Counted from the stretch's first letter, positions 34,392-43,850 are shown. The stretch is DNA of 64,000 bases from Pseudideonella sakaiensis (GCF_001293525.1 NZ_BBYR01000030.1:146420-210419); one strand, 5' to 3'. Notes: generated by a model from the sequence alone, not told the origin. Numbers and translations: made by a program.

Positions 34392-34410
34392 GCCGACCGT
34401 CGAGGTCGGC
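34392..34410 (-). terminator. Perfect 7-bp hairpin between GNAT and lactonase genes
   Basis: GCCGACC (34392-34398) and GGTCGGC (34404-34410) pair perfectly over a 5-nt loop. It follows the GNAT stop on the minus strand but lacks a T-run in that direction. The hairpin arm resembles the last codons of the GNAT gene (34429-34444), so it may come from a small duplication. Confidence 0.35.
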
Positions 34411-34425
34411 TTTCGGCCCAGGCCG

Positions 34426-34929
34426 TCAGTCGAGGTCGGCCTTCAGGTAGTGGGCGCCGGCGATCGGGTTGTAGTAATAGGGGGGAATCTCTTCGAAGCC
34501 GAGCGAGGCGTAGAGCTGGCGCGCCGCCTCCATGTCGTCGAGCGTGTCGAGCAGCACGCTGGAATAGCCGCTGCGCCGCGCGGTGTCGAGCAAGGCCTGC
34601 ACCAGCAGCCGGCCGAGGCCGAAGCCGCGGAAGGCCGGCCGCACGAACACCCGCTTCATCTCGCAGGCGTTCGGGTAGTCGCAGTCGGGCAGCGGGCGCA
34701 GCGCGCCGCAGCCGGCCACGGCACCGTCGACCGCGGCCACCAGCAGCTGGCCGCCGGGCGCGGCGTAGTCGCCCGGCAGCGCAGCGAGCTCGGCGTCGAA
34801 GCCCTGGAAGCACAGGTCGACGTCGAGGCTGGCGGCGTACTCGCGGAACAGGGCGCGGGCCTCGTCCAGCAGCTCGACGCTGTCGGCACTCAGCAGCGCG
34901 ATCTGCGGCGGCGGCGCGGAGTCAGGCAT
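34426..34929 (-). CDS. GNAT-family N-acetyltransferase
   Basis: 167 aa single GNAT domain. Motif A is EMKRVFVRPAFRGFGLGRLLV with the acetyl-CoA pyrophosphate loop RGFGLG; LYASLGFEEIPPYYYNP is the usual motif B end, with a PYYxNP signature common in small-molecule acetyltransferases. The substrate is unknown. It is divergent from the polysaccharide export gene at 35210. Confidence 0.9.
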   Translation of the reverse strand: MPDSAPPPQIALLSADSVELLDEARALFREYAASLDVDLCFQGFDAELAALPGDYAAPGGQLLVAAVDGAVAGCGALRPLPDCDYPNACEMKRVFVRPAFRGFGLGRLLVQALLDTARRSGYSSVLLDTLDDMEAARQLYASLGFEEIPPYYYNPIAGAHYLKADLD

Positions 34930-35209
34930 CGGCGGCAGCCGGCACGGTGCCCGGGGCGGCAGGGTTCATGGGTGCCAACGATAGCCGGCCCGGCGCCGCT
35001 TGCCCAGCACCGGGCGCGGCGCGGGCCCGGGCACCATGCCGGGGCGGCGCGGGTCATCCGGTACCATTGCCGCCGGCGTTGCGCCTGCGGCCGAGGCTGG
35101 CCGCGGGCGACGGCCCGCCCGCAGCGGCGCTGCCAGCCCGCTCCGGGCGTCCCGTCGGCGCATTCCGGCGTGGCCCGCCTCCCCGGGGCCACCGCACCTG
35201 CCTGTCTTC

Positions 35210-37708
35210 ATGCCTGCACACCGACTTCTCGCCACCCTGCTCCTGCCGCTGGCCCTGTTCTCGGCCGTGCCCGGCGCCCTGGCCCAGTCCGGCGCGGGCA
35301 GCTTCAATGCCCCCGGCTACGTGCCGCCGGGCTCCACGTCGGGCGGTTCGCGGAGCGCGGGCGAGCGCCCCGCGGCCGACGGCAACGACGAGCGCCGTGC
35401 GCGCGACGCGATGGAGCGCGAGCGCCGCGGTCGCGACGGCCGTGACGGTGACAGCGAGTTCGACCTGCGCGGCGAACGCCGCTTCCGCCCGCTGCCCCCG
35501 CCGGCGCCGAGCGAGTTCCAGAAGTTCGTCGAACAGGCCACCGGCCGCCTGCTGCAGCCCTTCGGCAGCCGCTTCTTCGCCGAGGGCGCCGACGCGGTGC
35601 TCGCCAACGACGCGGTGCCTGTCTCGGCCGACTACGTCGTCGGCCCGGGTGACGAGGTGATGCTGCGCGCCTGGGGCGCGATCGACGTCGACTACCGCAG
35701 CCGGGTCGACCGCAACGGCCTGCTGAACCTGCCGAAGGTCGGCAGCTTCAGCGTCGCGGGCGTCAAGGCCGCCGACCTGGAGGCCCACCTGCGGGCGCAG
35801 ATCAGCCGGCTCTACACCAACTTCAACCTGAGTGTCACGCTCGGTCAGCTGCGCGCGGTCAAGGTGTTCGTGGTCGGCCCGGCCCAGCGGCCCGGCGTCT
35901 ACACGCTGCCCAGCCAGTCGACGCTGCTGTCGGCGGTGGTGGCGGCGGGCGGCCCGGCCACCAACGGCTCGATGCGCAAGCTCTCGCTGCGCCGCGACGG
36001 CAAGGTGATCGCCGAGCTGGACGCCTACGAGTTCCTCGTCACCGGCGACAAGTCGCGCGACCTGCAGCTTCGCGCCGGCGACGTGGTCGTCTTCCACCCG
36101 GTCGGCCCGCGCGTCGCGCTGACCGGCGCCACCGACACGCCGGCGATCTACGAGCTGCGCGGCCCGCAGGAGGCGGTGCGCGAGGTGCTGCGCTACGCCG
36201 GCGGCGCGCCGGTGCTGGCCAATCCGAACCGCGCCCAGGTCGAGCGCATCGACCCGGGCCAGCAGCGTGCCGCGCGCTACGTGGAGACCTTCCGGCTCGA
36301 TGCCGCCGGCCTGCAGAAGCCGATGCGCGACGGCGACGTGCTGACGCTGCTGGCGATCTCGCCCGAGTTCTCCAACGCCGTCACGCTGAAGGGCCACGTC
36401 GCGCAGCCGCTGCGCTACCCGCACACCCCGGGCATGCGCATCCGCGACCTGATCCCCGACCGCGAGGCCCTCATCACGCCGGACTTCTACCGCCGCAAGA
36501 ACCTGCTGGTGCAGGTGCTGCCGCCGGAGGACGAGCCGGAGCGCGACGAGGCCGGCAACACGCCGCGCCGCCGCGCCGGCACCGGCAGCGGCCCGGCGCC
36601 GAGCGTGCAGACGGCGCGCGAACAGCAGGACGCGCGCGAGCGCAGCGCCGCGCGGCGCGCCGGCTCGCGGCAGAGCCAGGAGCGCCTGGAGGACGAGGAG
36701 ATCACCGAGCGCGCGAAGAAGTCCCCCGCGGCGCTGTTCGATGAGCTGAACTGGGACTATGCCGTGGTCGAGCGCCTGAACGAGCGCGACCTGACGACCC
36801 AGGTCATTCCCTTCAACCTCGGCCGCGCGGTGCTGCAGGGCGACCCGGCGCACAACATCGAGCTGCTGCCGGGCGACGTGGTCACGGTCTACAGCCAGAA
36901 GGACATCCGGGTGCCGGTGGGCCGCCAGACGCGGCTGGTCTCGGTCGAGGGCGAGGTGGCCGCGCCAGGCATCTACCAGCTCCTGCCCGGCGAGACGCTG
37001 AAGCAGCTGCTGCAGCGCGCCGGCGGCCTGACGCCGCAGGCCTACCTCTACGGGCTCGACTTCAGCCGCGAGGAGACCCGGCTGCGCCAGCGCGAGAACC
37101 TGGCCGCGGCGATCGCGCGGCTGCAGGCCCTGTCGGCCACGCAGGCCGCGCGCGACGCCGCCAACCGCCGCGAGGACGCCGCCACCGGCGCCGTCAGCGC
37201 CGCGGCCACGCAGGCCCAGCTGTCGCGGCTGCAGCAGGTGCAGCCGAACGGGCGCATCGCGCTCGAGCTGACGCCGCAGTCGAACGCGATCGACGCGCTG
37301 CCCGACCTGCCGCTGGAGCATGCCGACCGCATCAGCGTGCCGGCGCGCCCCGGCTTCGTCACCGTGTCCGGCGCGGTGGTCAACAACAACGCCTTCCTCT
37401 GGCGGCCGGGCCGCACCGCCGGCGACTACGTCAAGCTGGCGGGCCTGGACGAGGCGGCGGAGCCCTCGTCGATGTTCATCCTGCGCGCCGATGGCACCGT
37501 CAGCCACGCCAACGACTCGAAGGGCCTGTTCGGTTTCGGCGGGCTGCAGAAGCAGCCGCTCTACCCCGGGGACGCGGTGATCGTGCCGAACCAGCTCGAC
37601 TACGAGACCTGGGGCCGTGCGCTCGTGCGCAACCTGAAGGACTGGTCGCAGATCTTCTCGCAGTTCGGCCTCGGCGCCGCGGCGATCCAGACCCTGCGCA
37701 ACAACTGA
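35210..37708 (+). CDS. Large SLBB-domain polysaccharide export protein (Wza/KpsD-like)
   Basis: 832 aa from ATG 35210 with a signal peptide ending PGALAQSG. An Arg/Asp-rich stretch precedes a polysaccharide export domain (SADYVVGPGDEVMLRAWGAI through SVAGVKAADLEAHLRAQIS). Several SLBB repeats follow, such as VKVFVVGPAQRPGVYTLPSQ, VALTGATDTPAIYELRG, VSVEGEVAAPGIYQLLPGE and FVTVSGAVVNNNAFLW. Charged coil-like insertions lie at about 430-515 and 615-665. It is about twice the length of Wza and lacks a clear lipobox. It probably forms or gates the outer-membrane capsule/EPS channel with the Wzz-like protein encoded 14 bp downstream. Confidence 0.88.
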   Translation: MPAHRLLATLLLPLALFSAVPGALAQSGAGSFNAPGYVPPGSTSGGSRSAGERPAADGNDERRARDAMERERRGRDGRDGDSEFDLRGERRFRPLPPPAPSEFQKFVEQATGRLLQPFGSRFFAEGADAVLANDAVPVSADYVVGPGDEVMLRAWGAIDVDYRSRVDRNGLLNLPKVGSFSVAGVKAADLEAHLRAQISRLYTNFNLSVTLGQLRAVKVFVVGPAQRPGVYTLPSQSTLLSAVVAAGGPATNGSMRKLSLRRDGKVIAELDAYEFLVTGDKSRDLQLRAGDVVVFHPVGPRVALTGATDTPAIYELRGPQEAVREVLRYAGGAPVLANPNRAQVERIDPGQQRAARYVETFRLDAAGLQKPMRDGDVLTLLAISPEFSNAVTLKGHVAQPLRYPHTPGMRIRDLIPDREALITPDFYRRKNLLVQVLPPEDEPERDEAGNTPRRRAGTGSGPAPSVQTAREQQDARERSAARRAGSRQSQERLEDEEITERAKKSPAALFDELNWDYAVVERLNERDLTTQVIPFNLGRAVLQGDPAHNIELLPGDVVTVYSQKDIRVPVGRQTRLVSVEGEVAAPGIYQLLPGETLKQLLQRAGGLTPQAYLYGLDFSREETRLRQRENLAAAIARLQALSATQAARDAANRREDAATGAVSAAATQAQLSRLQQVQPNGRIALELTPQSNAIDALPDLPLEHADRISVPARPGFVTVSGAVVNNNAFLWRPGRTAGDYVKLAGLDEAAEPSSMFILRADGTVSHANDSKGLFGFGGLQKQPLYPGDAVIVPNQLDYETWGRALVRNLKDWSQIFSQFGLGAAAIQTLRNN

Positions 37709-37722
37709 CGCCGCCGCCCCCG

Positions 37723-38964
37723 ATGACCTCCCCCGCCTCCCCTGCCGACGTCGCGCAGGACGACTTCGACGACGGCCCGCAGGTCGGGCTGGTCGACGTG
37801 TTCACCTGGCTCGGCGAGCGCAAGGGCCTGGTCGCCGCCACCACCGCGCTGGGCGCGGCCGTGGCGCTGGCCGCGGCCTTCCTGATCCCGCCCACCTACA
37901 CCGCCCGCACCACGCTGCTGCCGCCGGGCTCGCAGCAGCAGAGCGGCTCGGCCGCGGCGCTGGCCTCGCTGGGCGCGCTCGGCGGCATCGCCGGGCTGTC
38001 TGCGAAGACGCCGGACGAGCTCTACGTCGCGCTGCTGCGCAGCGACAGCGTGCTGCGCGCGCTCGACCAGCGCTACAAGCTGCAGGAGCGCTACGACGCC
38101 AGCAGCTACGAGCGGCTGCGCAAGAAGATCAACAAGCACATCGCGGTCGCCTCCGAGAAGCGCAGCGGCGTCATCACCGTCGAGGTCGAGGACCGCGACC
38201 CGGCCTTCGCCGCCGAGCTGGCCAATGCCCACGCGGCCGAGATCCGCAAGGTGCTGGACCGCCTGGCCGTCAGCGAGGCACAGCAGCGCCGCGTCTTCTT
38301 CGAGGGCCAGCTGACCGCGACCAAGGAGCGCCTGGTCAAGGCCGAGCAGGACCTGCGCAAGGTGCAGGAGCGGTCCGGCGTGATCGTGCTCGACAAGCAG
38401 GCCGAGGCGCTGATCGGCGGCGCGGCCCAGCTGCGGGCCATCATCGCCGAGCGCGAGGTGCAGCTGAAGGTGCTGCGCACCGCGGCCACCGAGCAGAACC
38501 CCGACGTCGTGCGGATGAATTCCGAGCTGGCGGCATTGCGCGCCGAGCTGCAACGGCTGGAGGCGGCCCGGCCCGCGCGCGGCGACGCGGCGCGCGAGGA
38601 GACGAGCGCGCTGGACCTGCCGGTGGGCCGGCTGCCCGAGGCGGCGCTGGAGTACATCCGCGCCCGCCGCGAGATGAAGCTGCAGGAGACGCTGCTCGAG
38701 AACATGCTGCGCCAGTACGAGATCGCCAAGCTCGACGAGGCCAAGGAAGGCCAGGTGCTGCAGCAGATCGACGCGGCGGTGCCGCCCGATTCGCGGTCCT
38801 TTCCGCCGCGCGGCCTGGTCGTGATCGGCGGCACCCTGGCCGGCCTGCTGCTCGGCGCGCTGTGGGTGGTGGTCGGCCGCTACGGCCAGGCCGTGCGCGC
38901 GGAGGACCCGCGCAGCGACGCCGCCTGGCGGGACATGCTGCGGGCCTGGCGCCTGCGCGGCTGA
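37723..38964 (+). CDS. Wzz/GNVR-type polysaccharide chain-length determinant or co-polymerase
   Basis: 413 aa inner-membrane protein. TM1 at about residues 37-57 (LVAATTALGAAVALAAAFLI), a periplasmic region with long coiled coils (about 150-340, including LKVLRTAATEQNPDVVRMNS) and TM2 near [20 protein letters not shown]. The Pro-rich segment before TM2 (PPDSRSFPPRG) is the family signature. No tyrosine-kinase domain is fused. It follows the SLBB gene by 14 bp and probably sets polymer length. No glycosyltransferases are in the window. Confidence 0.88.
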   Translation: MTSPASPADVAQDDFDDGPQVGLVDVFTWLGERKGLVAATTALGAAVALAAAFLIPPTYTARTTLLPPGSQQQSGSAAALASLGALGGIAGLSAKTPDELYVALLRSDSVLRALDQRYKLQERYDASSYERLRKKINKHIAVASEKRSGVITVEVEDRDPAFAAELANAHAAEIRKVLDRLAVSEAQQRRVFFEGQLTATKERLVKAEQDLRKVQERSGVIVLDKQAEALIGGAAQLRAIIAEREVQLKVLRTAATEQNPDVVRMNSELAALRAELQRLEAARPARGDAAREETSALDLPVGRLPEAALEYIRARREMKLQETLLENMLRQYEIAKLDEAKEGQVLQQIDAAVPPDSRSFPPRGLVVIGGTLAGLLLGALWVVVGRYGQAVRAEDPRSDAAWRDMLRAWRLRG

Positions 38965-39014
38965 GCCTCTCCGGCCACGTCGGCAGGGCCGGGCCGTGCC
39001 GCCGGCATCGGCCT

Positions 39015-39039
39015 CGCCGCGCCGCGCCGCGCCGCGCCG
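39015..39039. repeat. CGCCG tandem repeat, five copies
   Basis: Five exact copies of the pentamer CGCCG run from 39015 to 39039 in the gap between the chain-length gene and the convergent PhzF-like gene. It is non-coding, and variable length by slippage would be expected. Confidence 0.7.
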
Positions 39040-39099
39040 GCGACGCCCGTGCGGCCCGGGGCCGCGCGACGCGGGCCCGCGTGCAGACCACCCCGGGGC

Positions 39100-39933
39100 T
39101 CAGAGCGCCACGCGTCCGTCGATGCAGGCGCTGACGTCCCCGCCCACCCAGACCCTGCCGTCCTCGCCCCGGGCGAGGTGCACCCGCCCGCGCCGCCCCA
39201 GCGCGCTGCCCTGGCGCGCCTCGTAGCGCGGCGGCAGCCGGCCGCTGCCGATCAGCCACTGCGCCAGGCTGGCGTTCAGGCTGCCGGTCACCGGGTCCTC
39301 GTAGCCGCTGCGGCCACCGACGAAGGCGCGCACCTCGATCGCGGCCTCGCCGCCGGGCCAGGGCGCGACCAGGCCCAGCTTCACGCCCTCGAGGGCCGCC
39401 AGGTCGGGCTGCAGCGCCAGCAGGCGGTCGCGCCCGGACAGCAGCGCGGCGACCCAGCCCGGGCCGTTGTCCACCCATTCGACCGCCTCGAGCTCGGCCG
39501 GCGCCAGGCCCAGCGCGGCGGCGATGCGCGCCGCCAGCGCCGGCTCGGCGGGCCCGTGGCGGCGCAGCGGCGGTGCCGCGAACGCGAGCCGGGCGCCGTC
39601 GCGGCGGATCGTCACCAGGCCGACGCCGCACTCCTGCACCACGGTGTCGCGCTGCGGCTGCCCGCCGGCGTCCAGCCACACGCGGCAGCTGCCGAGGGTC
39701 GGGTGGCCGGCGAACGGCAGCTCGCCGCCGGGCGTGAAGATGCGCAGGCGGTAGTCGGCGCCGGCCTGGGTCGGCGGCAGCAGGAAGGTGGTCTCGCTGA
39801 GGTTGGTCCAGCGCGCGAAGGCGGCCATCGTGGCCTCGTCGAGGCCGTCGCCGTCGAGCACGACGGCCAAGGGGTTGCCCTGCAGCGCGACGTCGGTGAA
39901 GACGTCGACCTGGCGGAAGCGGCGCAGCATCAT
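39100..39933 (-). CDS. PhzF-family isomerase/epimerase-like protein
   Basis: 277 aa. PhzF fold signatures: FRQVDVFTDVALQGNPLAVV at the start, catalytic-Glu segment NLSETTFLLPP, FTPGGELPFAGHPTLGS and the C-terminal half's GYEDPVTGSLNASLAQWL. PhzF relatives isomerise small acids; the true PhzF substrate need not apply. GGAG precedes ATG 39933. Last gene of the transporter-aminotransferase-PhzF run, 47 bp after the aminotransferase. Confidence 0.92.
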   Translation of the reverse strand: MMLRRFRQVDVFTDVALQGNPLAVVLDGDGLDEATMAAFARWTNLSETTFLLPPTQAGADYRLRIFTPGGELPFAGHPTLGSCRVWLDAGGQPQRDTVVQECGVGLVTIRRDGARLAFAAPPLRRHGPAEPALAARIAAALGLAPAELEAVEWVDNGPGWVAALLSGRDRLLALQPDLAALEGVKLGLVAPWPGGEAAIEVRAFVGGRSGYEDPVTGSLNASLAQWLIGSGRLPPRYEARQGSALGRRGRVHLARGEDGRVWVGGDVSACIDGRVAL

Positions 39934-39980
39934 CGGGGGGATCTCCGGAGGGTCGTCGGGTCGGGGGCCACGGCCGGCGG

Positions 39981-41219
39981 TCAGGCGGCGCGCCGGTCGG
40001 CGGCCGGTGCCGCGGGCGCCGCGTCCGCCAGCGCCTCGCGGACCACCGCGCCGATCGCGGCGATGCCGCGCTCGATGCGCTCCGCGGAGGCCGTCACGAA
40101 GCTCAGGCGCAGCGTGTTGCGCTGCGGCGTACCCGCGTGGAAGGGCTCGCCGGGCACGTAGGCCACGCCGCGCGCCACCGCGGCGGGCAGCAGCGCGAGC
40201 GTGTCCAGGCCCTCGGGCAGCGTGACCCAGAAGAACATCCCGCCGCTCGGGCGCTGCCAGCGGCAACCGGCCGGCAGGTGGCGCGCCAGCGCGGCCGCCA
40301 TCGCGTCGCGCTGCTGGCGGTAGCGGTCGCGCACGCCGGGCAGGTGGGTCGCCAGCAGCCCGTCGCGCAGCACCTCGTGCACCAGCCGCTGGTTGAAGCC
40401 CGGGGTGTGCAGGTCGGCGGCCTGCTTGGCCTGCAGCAGCTTGGGGTAGAGCGGCGCCGGTGCCACCACGTAGCCGAGGCGCAGCCCGGGGGCCAGCACC
40501 TTCGAGAACGAACCCAGGTAGACCGTGCCCTCGGGCCAGCGGGCCGCCAGCGGCGGTGGCGGCGGCGCGTCGTACCAGAGCGCGCCGTAGGGGTCGTCCT
40601 CCAGCAGCGGCAGCCCGAGCCGCTCGGCGGCGCCGGCCAGGGCCGCGCGGCGGGCCTCGTCGAGGCAGCGCCCGCTCGGGTTCTGGAAGTTCGGCAGCAG
40701 GTAGAGGAAGCGGGCGTCGGCCACCGCATCCAGCGCCTCCGGCGCCGGGCCGCCGTCGTCGCCGGGCACGGCCGCGAACACCGGCTCCTGCGGCGCGAAG
40801 GCCTGCAGCGCGCCGAGGTAGGTCGGCGTCTCGACCGCGACCCGGCTGCCGGCATCGATCAGCACCTTGCCCACCAGGTCCAGGCCCTGCTGCGAGCCGG
40901 TCGTGATCAGCACCTGGCCGGGATCGACCACCAGGCCCAGGCCGCGCAGCTCGCCGGCCACCCAGTCGCGCAGCGGGCCGTGGCCTTCGCTCGCGGCGTA
41001 CTGCAGCGCCTCGCGCGGCGTGTCGCGCAGCACCCGCGCACTGGCCTCGCGCAGCGCCTCGACCGGGAAGGCGTCGGGCGACGGCAGGCCGCCGGCCAGC
41101 GAGATGACGTCGGGGCGCTCGGTCAGCTTCAGGATCTCGCGGATGATCGACGGGTTCATCCGGGCGGCGCGCTGCGCGAGGCGAAAGGGCGACGGGGGGC
41201 GGGGGTCGGCGAGGGGCAT
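39981..41219 (-). CDS. PLP-dependent aminotransferase (LysN/2-aminoadipate type, fold I)
   Basis: 412 aa. Starts RMNPSIIREILKLTERPDVISLAGGLPSPDAFP; TTGSQQGLDLVGKVLID, NFQNPSGRCL, LEDDPYGALWYD and the PLP-lysine segment GSFSKVLAPGLRLGYV are intact. This group includes 2-aminoadipate, aromatic and branched-chain aminotransferases. It is related in sequence to the C-terminal domain of the divergent MocR regulator. Middle gene of a probable operon controlled by that regulator. Confidence 0.92.
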   Translation of the reverse strand: MPLADPRPPSPFRLAQRAARMNPSIIREILKLTERPDVISLAGGLPSPDAFPVEALREASARVLRDTPREALQYAASEGHGPLRDWVAGELRGLGLVVDPGQVLITTGSQQGLDLVGKVLIDAGSRVAVETPTYLGALQAFAPQEPVFAAVPGDDGGPAPEALDAVADARFLYLLPNFQNPSGRCLDEARRAALAGAAERLGLPLLEDDPYGALWYDAPPPPPLAARWPEGTVYLGSFSKVLAPGLRLGYVVAPAPLYPKLLQAKQAADLHTPGFNQRLVHEVLRDGLLATHLPGVRDRYRQQRDAMAAALARHLPAGCRWQRPSGGMFFWVTLPEGLDTLALLPAAVARGVAYVPGEPFHAGTPQRNTLRLSFVTASAERIERGIAAIGAVVREALADAAPAAPAADRRAA

Positions 41220-41334
41220 GGCGGTGAGGCGGAGGCGGTGAGGCGGGAACGGAGGCGGGACAGAGGGCGCGTCGGCGCACGCGGGTGGTTCGGAAGGGGC
41301 GGGGGCCGGGTGCGGCTCGTGCGGCGCGGGCGGC

Positions 41335-42279
41335 TCAGCGGCCGGCGGCAGCCAACGCGCGCGGCGTGCCGACCGGCAGCCGGCGCCCGACGAGGACGGT
41401 GGCGATCACGGCCAGCGCGCAGCCCACGGTGGCCGGGTCCAGGCGCTCGCCCAGCACTGGCACCGCGAACAGCAGCGCGGCGAAGGGCTGCAGCAGCTGC
41501 ACCTGGCTGACGCGCACCGTGCCGCCGAGCGCGAGGCCGCGGTACCACGCGAAGAAACCCAGCCACATCGAGAACACGCTGACGTAGGCGAAGCCGGCCC
41601 ATGCGGAGGCGCGTGCCGGCGCCGTCGGCCAGGTCGCCCAGGCTGCCGGCAGGGTCAGCGGCAGGCTGCCGACCAGCACCCAGCAGATCACCTGGGCGGC
41701 CGGCAGCTCGGCCGACACGCGGGCGCCGGCCACGTAGCCGACGGCTCCGCTCAGCACCGCCAGCAGCAGCAGGCCGTCGGCGGCCACCCAGCGGCCGCCG
41801 CCCTGCACGGCCGCATAGCCGAGCACGATCGCGCAGCCGGCGATCGCGCAGAGCCAGAAGCCCGCGCTCGGGCGCTGGCGCTGCACCACCGCGGCGAGCG
41901 CCGCGGTGGCCAGCGGCAGCACGCCGGTCACCACCGCGGCGTGCATCGCATCCACCTGGCGCAGCGCCAGCGCCAGCAGCAGCGGGAAGCCCAGCACCGT
42001 GCCGGCGGCACAGCCGGCCAGCGCCGGCCAGTGGCGGCGCGGCGGCACCGGCGCCCGCCACAGCGCCAGCGCGGCCAGGCTCAGCAGGCCGGCCAGCGCG
42101 GCGCGGCCGGCGGTCACGAAGGCCGGCGGCAGCTGCGGGGCGTCCTGGGGCCCGACCGCGAGCCGGGTCATCGGCAGCGTCATCGCGAAGATCAGCACGC
42201 CCAGCAGGCCGAGCGCGAGGCCGCGGCGCTCGGCGGCGCGGGCGGTGGCGGTCGGGGTGGGCAGGGGGGGTGGCGTCAT
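41335..42279 (-). CDS. EamA/DMT-family transporter
   Basis: 314 aa with ten predicted helices as two EamA repeats (first begins LALGLLGVLIFAMTLPMTRL; second contains WAGFAYVSVFSMWLGFFAWY and QLLQPFAALLFAVPVLGERL). Such carriers often export amino acids or related metabolites. It lies 115 bp before the aminotransferase gene on the same strand and its promoter overlaps the inverted repeat shared with the MocR gene. Confidence 0.88.
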   Translation of the reverse strand: MTPPPLPTPTATARAAERRGLALGLLGVLIFAMTLPMTRLAVGPQDAPQLPPAFVTAGRAALAGLLSLAALALWRAPVPPRRHWPALAGCAAGTVLGFPLLLALALRQVDAMHAAVVTGVLPLATAALAAVVQRQRPSAGFWLCAIAGCAIVLGYAAVQGGGRWVAADGLLLLAVLSGAVGYVAGARVSAELPAAQVICWVLVGSLPLTLPAAWATWPTAPARASAWAGFAYVSVFSMWLGFFAWYRGLALGGTVRVSQVQLLQPFAALLFAVPVLGERLDPATVGCALAVIATVLVGRRLPVGTPRALAAAGR

Positions 42280-42301
42280 GCGCCCAGTCTAGGCGTCTCG
42301 A

Positions 42302-42355
42302 GCGACACAGTATCGATACACTCGGCGTCCTGACGTCATCAACTGTACTGGTCGC
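42302..42355. promoter_or_regulatory. MocR operator and divergent promoter region
   Basis: GCGACACAGTA (42302-42312) faces TACTGGTCGC (42346-42355, reverse complement GCGACCAGTA), one inserted base apart from perfect. Inside lies a perfect palindrome GTATCGATAC (42310-42319). For the transporter a TTGATG (42337-42342, minus strand) and TATCGA (42313-42318) form a -35/-10 pair with an 18-bp spacer, so a protein bound here would cover the promoter. Confidence 0.6.
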
Positions 42356-42377
42356 TGATCCGGCACAGTCCCGCCCC

Positions 42378-43850
42378 ATGAGCACCCCGGACCCCGCCCC
42401 GTCCGTCACGCTGTCGCGCGAGGCCGCCGCCCCGCTGGCGGAGCAGCTGGCCGGCCGCTACGCCGAGCAGATCCGCCGCCGGCTGCTCTCGCCGGGCAGC
42501 CGGCTGCCGTCGATCCGCGACGGCGCGCGGCGCCACCGCGTCAGCGCCAGCACGGTCGTGGCGGCCTACGACCGGCTGCTGGCGCTCGGCCTCGTCGAGG
42601 CACGGCGCCAGCGCGGCTATTTCGTGCGCGAGCCGGCGGCGCCGGCGCGCGGGCCCGCCGGGACGGGCCCGGGCCCGGCGGAGGCGCGCCGCCTGCTGCT
42701 GCCGATCGACGCCGCCACGCTGATGCGCGGCATGTTCCAGGCGCCCGACGGTCCGCCGATGCCGGGCCTCGGCACGCTGCCGGCGCAGTGGCTCGACGCG
42801 GCCATGCTGGGCCAGGCGGTGCGGCGGCTCGGCAATGCCCGCGAGATCGGGGCCCTCGGGCTGCAGTACGGCGAACCCGCGGGCGACGCGCGGCTGCGCG
42901 CCGCGCTGGTCGGCCTGCTGGCCGAGCGCGGCGTGGCGGCCGAGGCCGGCCAGATCGTGACCACCGTCGGCGCCACGCATGCGCTGGACGTGGTCACGCG
43001 CGCGCTGCTGCATGCCGGCGACAGCGTGCTGGTCGACGAGCCGGGCTGGTCGGTGGAGTACGCGCGGCTGGCCGCGCTCGGCCTGCGCGCGCTGCCGGTG
43101 CCGCGCCGCGAGGACGGCCCCGACCTCGCGGCGATGGCCCGGCTGATCGAGGCCCAGGCGCCGCACGAGCGCCCGCGCCTGTACGTGACCGTCTCGGTGC
43201 TGCACAACCCGACCGGCGGCTCGCTGTCGCTGCCGGTCGCGCACCGGCTGCTGCAGCTCGCGCAGCAGCACGACTTCTGCATCCTGGAGGACGACAGCTA
43301 CGCCTTCCTCGCGCCGCCGCACCGGCCCCGCCTGGCCGCGCTCGACGGCCTGGAACGCACCTTCTACGTCGGCGGCTTCTCGAAGATCCTGGCGCCGAAC
43401 TGGCGCGTCGGCTTCGTCGCGGCGCCGCGTGCGCGCGTCGACCGGCTGATCGACACGAAGCTGCTGAGCACCCTGACCACCCCCGGCCTCGCCGAGGCCG
43501 CGCTGGCGCACTGCCTGGAGCAGGGCTGGCTGCGCCGCCACGCCGAGCGCATCGTGCTCAGGCTCGACGCGGCGCGCGACCGCTGCGTGCGGCTCGCGCA
43601 GGCCCACGGCTGCCGCTTCGCCACGCCGCCGAACGGCCTGTTCGGCTGGGTCGACGTCGGCTGCGACACCGAGCGCCTCGCGCAGACCCTGCTCGACCAG
43701 GGCTGGTGGCTCGCGCCCGGCGCGCTGTTCCATGCGACGCCGCGGCCCACGAACCTGATGCGCGTCAATTTCGCGAGCGGCCAGGACCCGGCCTTCTGGC
43801 AGGCGCTGGCCCGCGCGCGCGACGCCGAAGTGCCCGCACACATTTCCTGA
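42378..43850 (+). CDS. MocR/PdxR-type GntR-family regulator with aminotransferase domain
   Basis: 490 aa. N-terminal winged helix ([52 protein letters not shown]), a linker, then a fold-I aminotransferase-like domain with [51 protein letters not shown] and the PLP-lysine segment [15 protein letters not shown]. MocR regulators bind PLP or PLP-amino-acid adducts and usually control adjacent divergent genes. Here those are the transporter-aminotransferase-PhzF genes. Confidence 0.93.
   Translation: MSTPDPAPSVTLSREAAAPLAEQLAGRYAEQIRRRLLSPGSRLPSIRDGARRHRVSASTVVAAYDRLLALGLVEARRQRGYFVREPAAPARGPAGTGPGPAEARRLLLPIDAATLMRGMFQAPDGPPMPGLGTLPAQWLDAAMLGQAVRRLGNAREIGALGLQYGEPAGDARLRAALVGLLAERGVAAEAGQIVTTVGATHALDVVTRALLHAGDSVLVDEPGWSVEYARLAALGLRALPVPRREDGPDLAAMARLIEAQAPHERPRLYVTVSVLHNPTGGSLSLPVAHRLLQLAQQHDFCILEDDSYAFLAPPHRPRLAALDGLERTFYVGGFSKILAPNWRVGFVAAPRARVDRLIDTKLLSTLTTPGLAEAALAHCLEQGWLRRHAERIVLRLDAARDRCVRLAQAHGCRFATPPNGLFGWVDVGCDTERLAQTLLDQGWWLAPGALFHATPRPTNLMRVNFASGQDPAFWQALARARDAEVPAHIS

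Noticed and set aside
39100..39933. Phenazine biosynthesis locus because of PhzF
   Set aside because: No phzA/B/C/D/E/G genes are present; PhzF-like proteins are widespread outside phenazine pathways.
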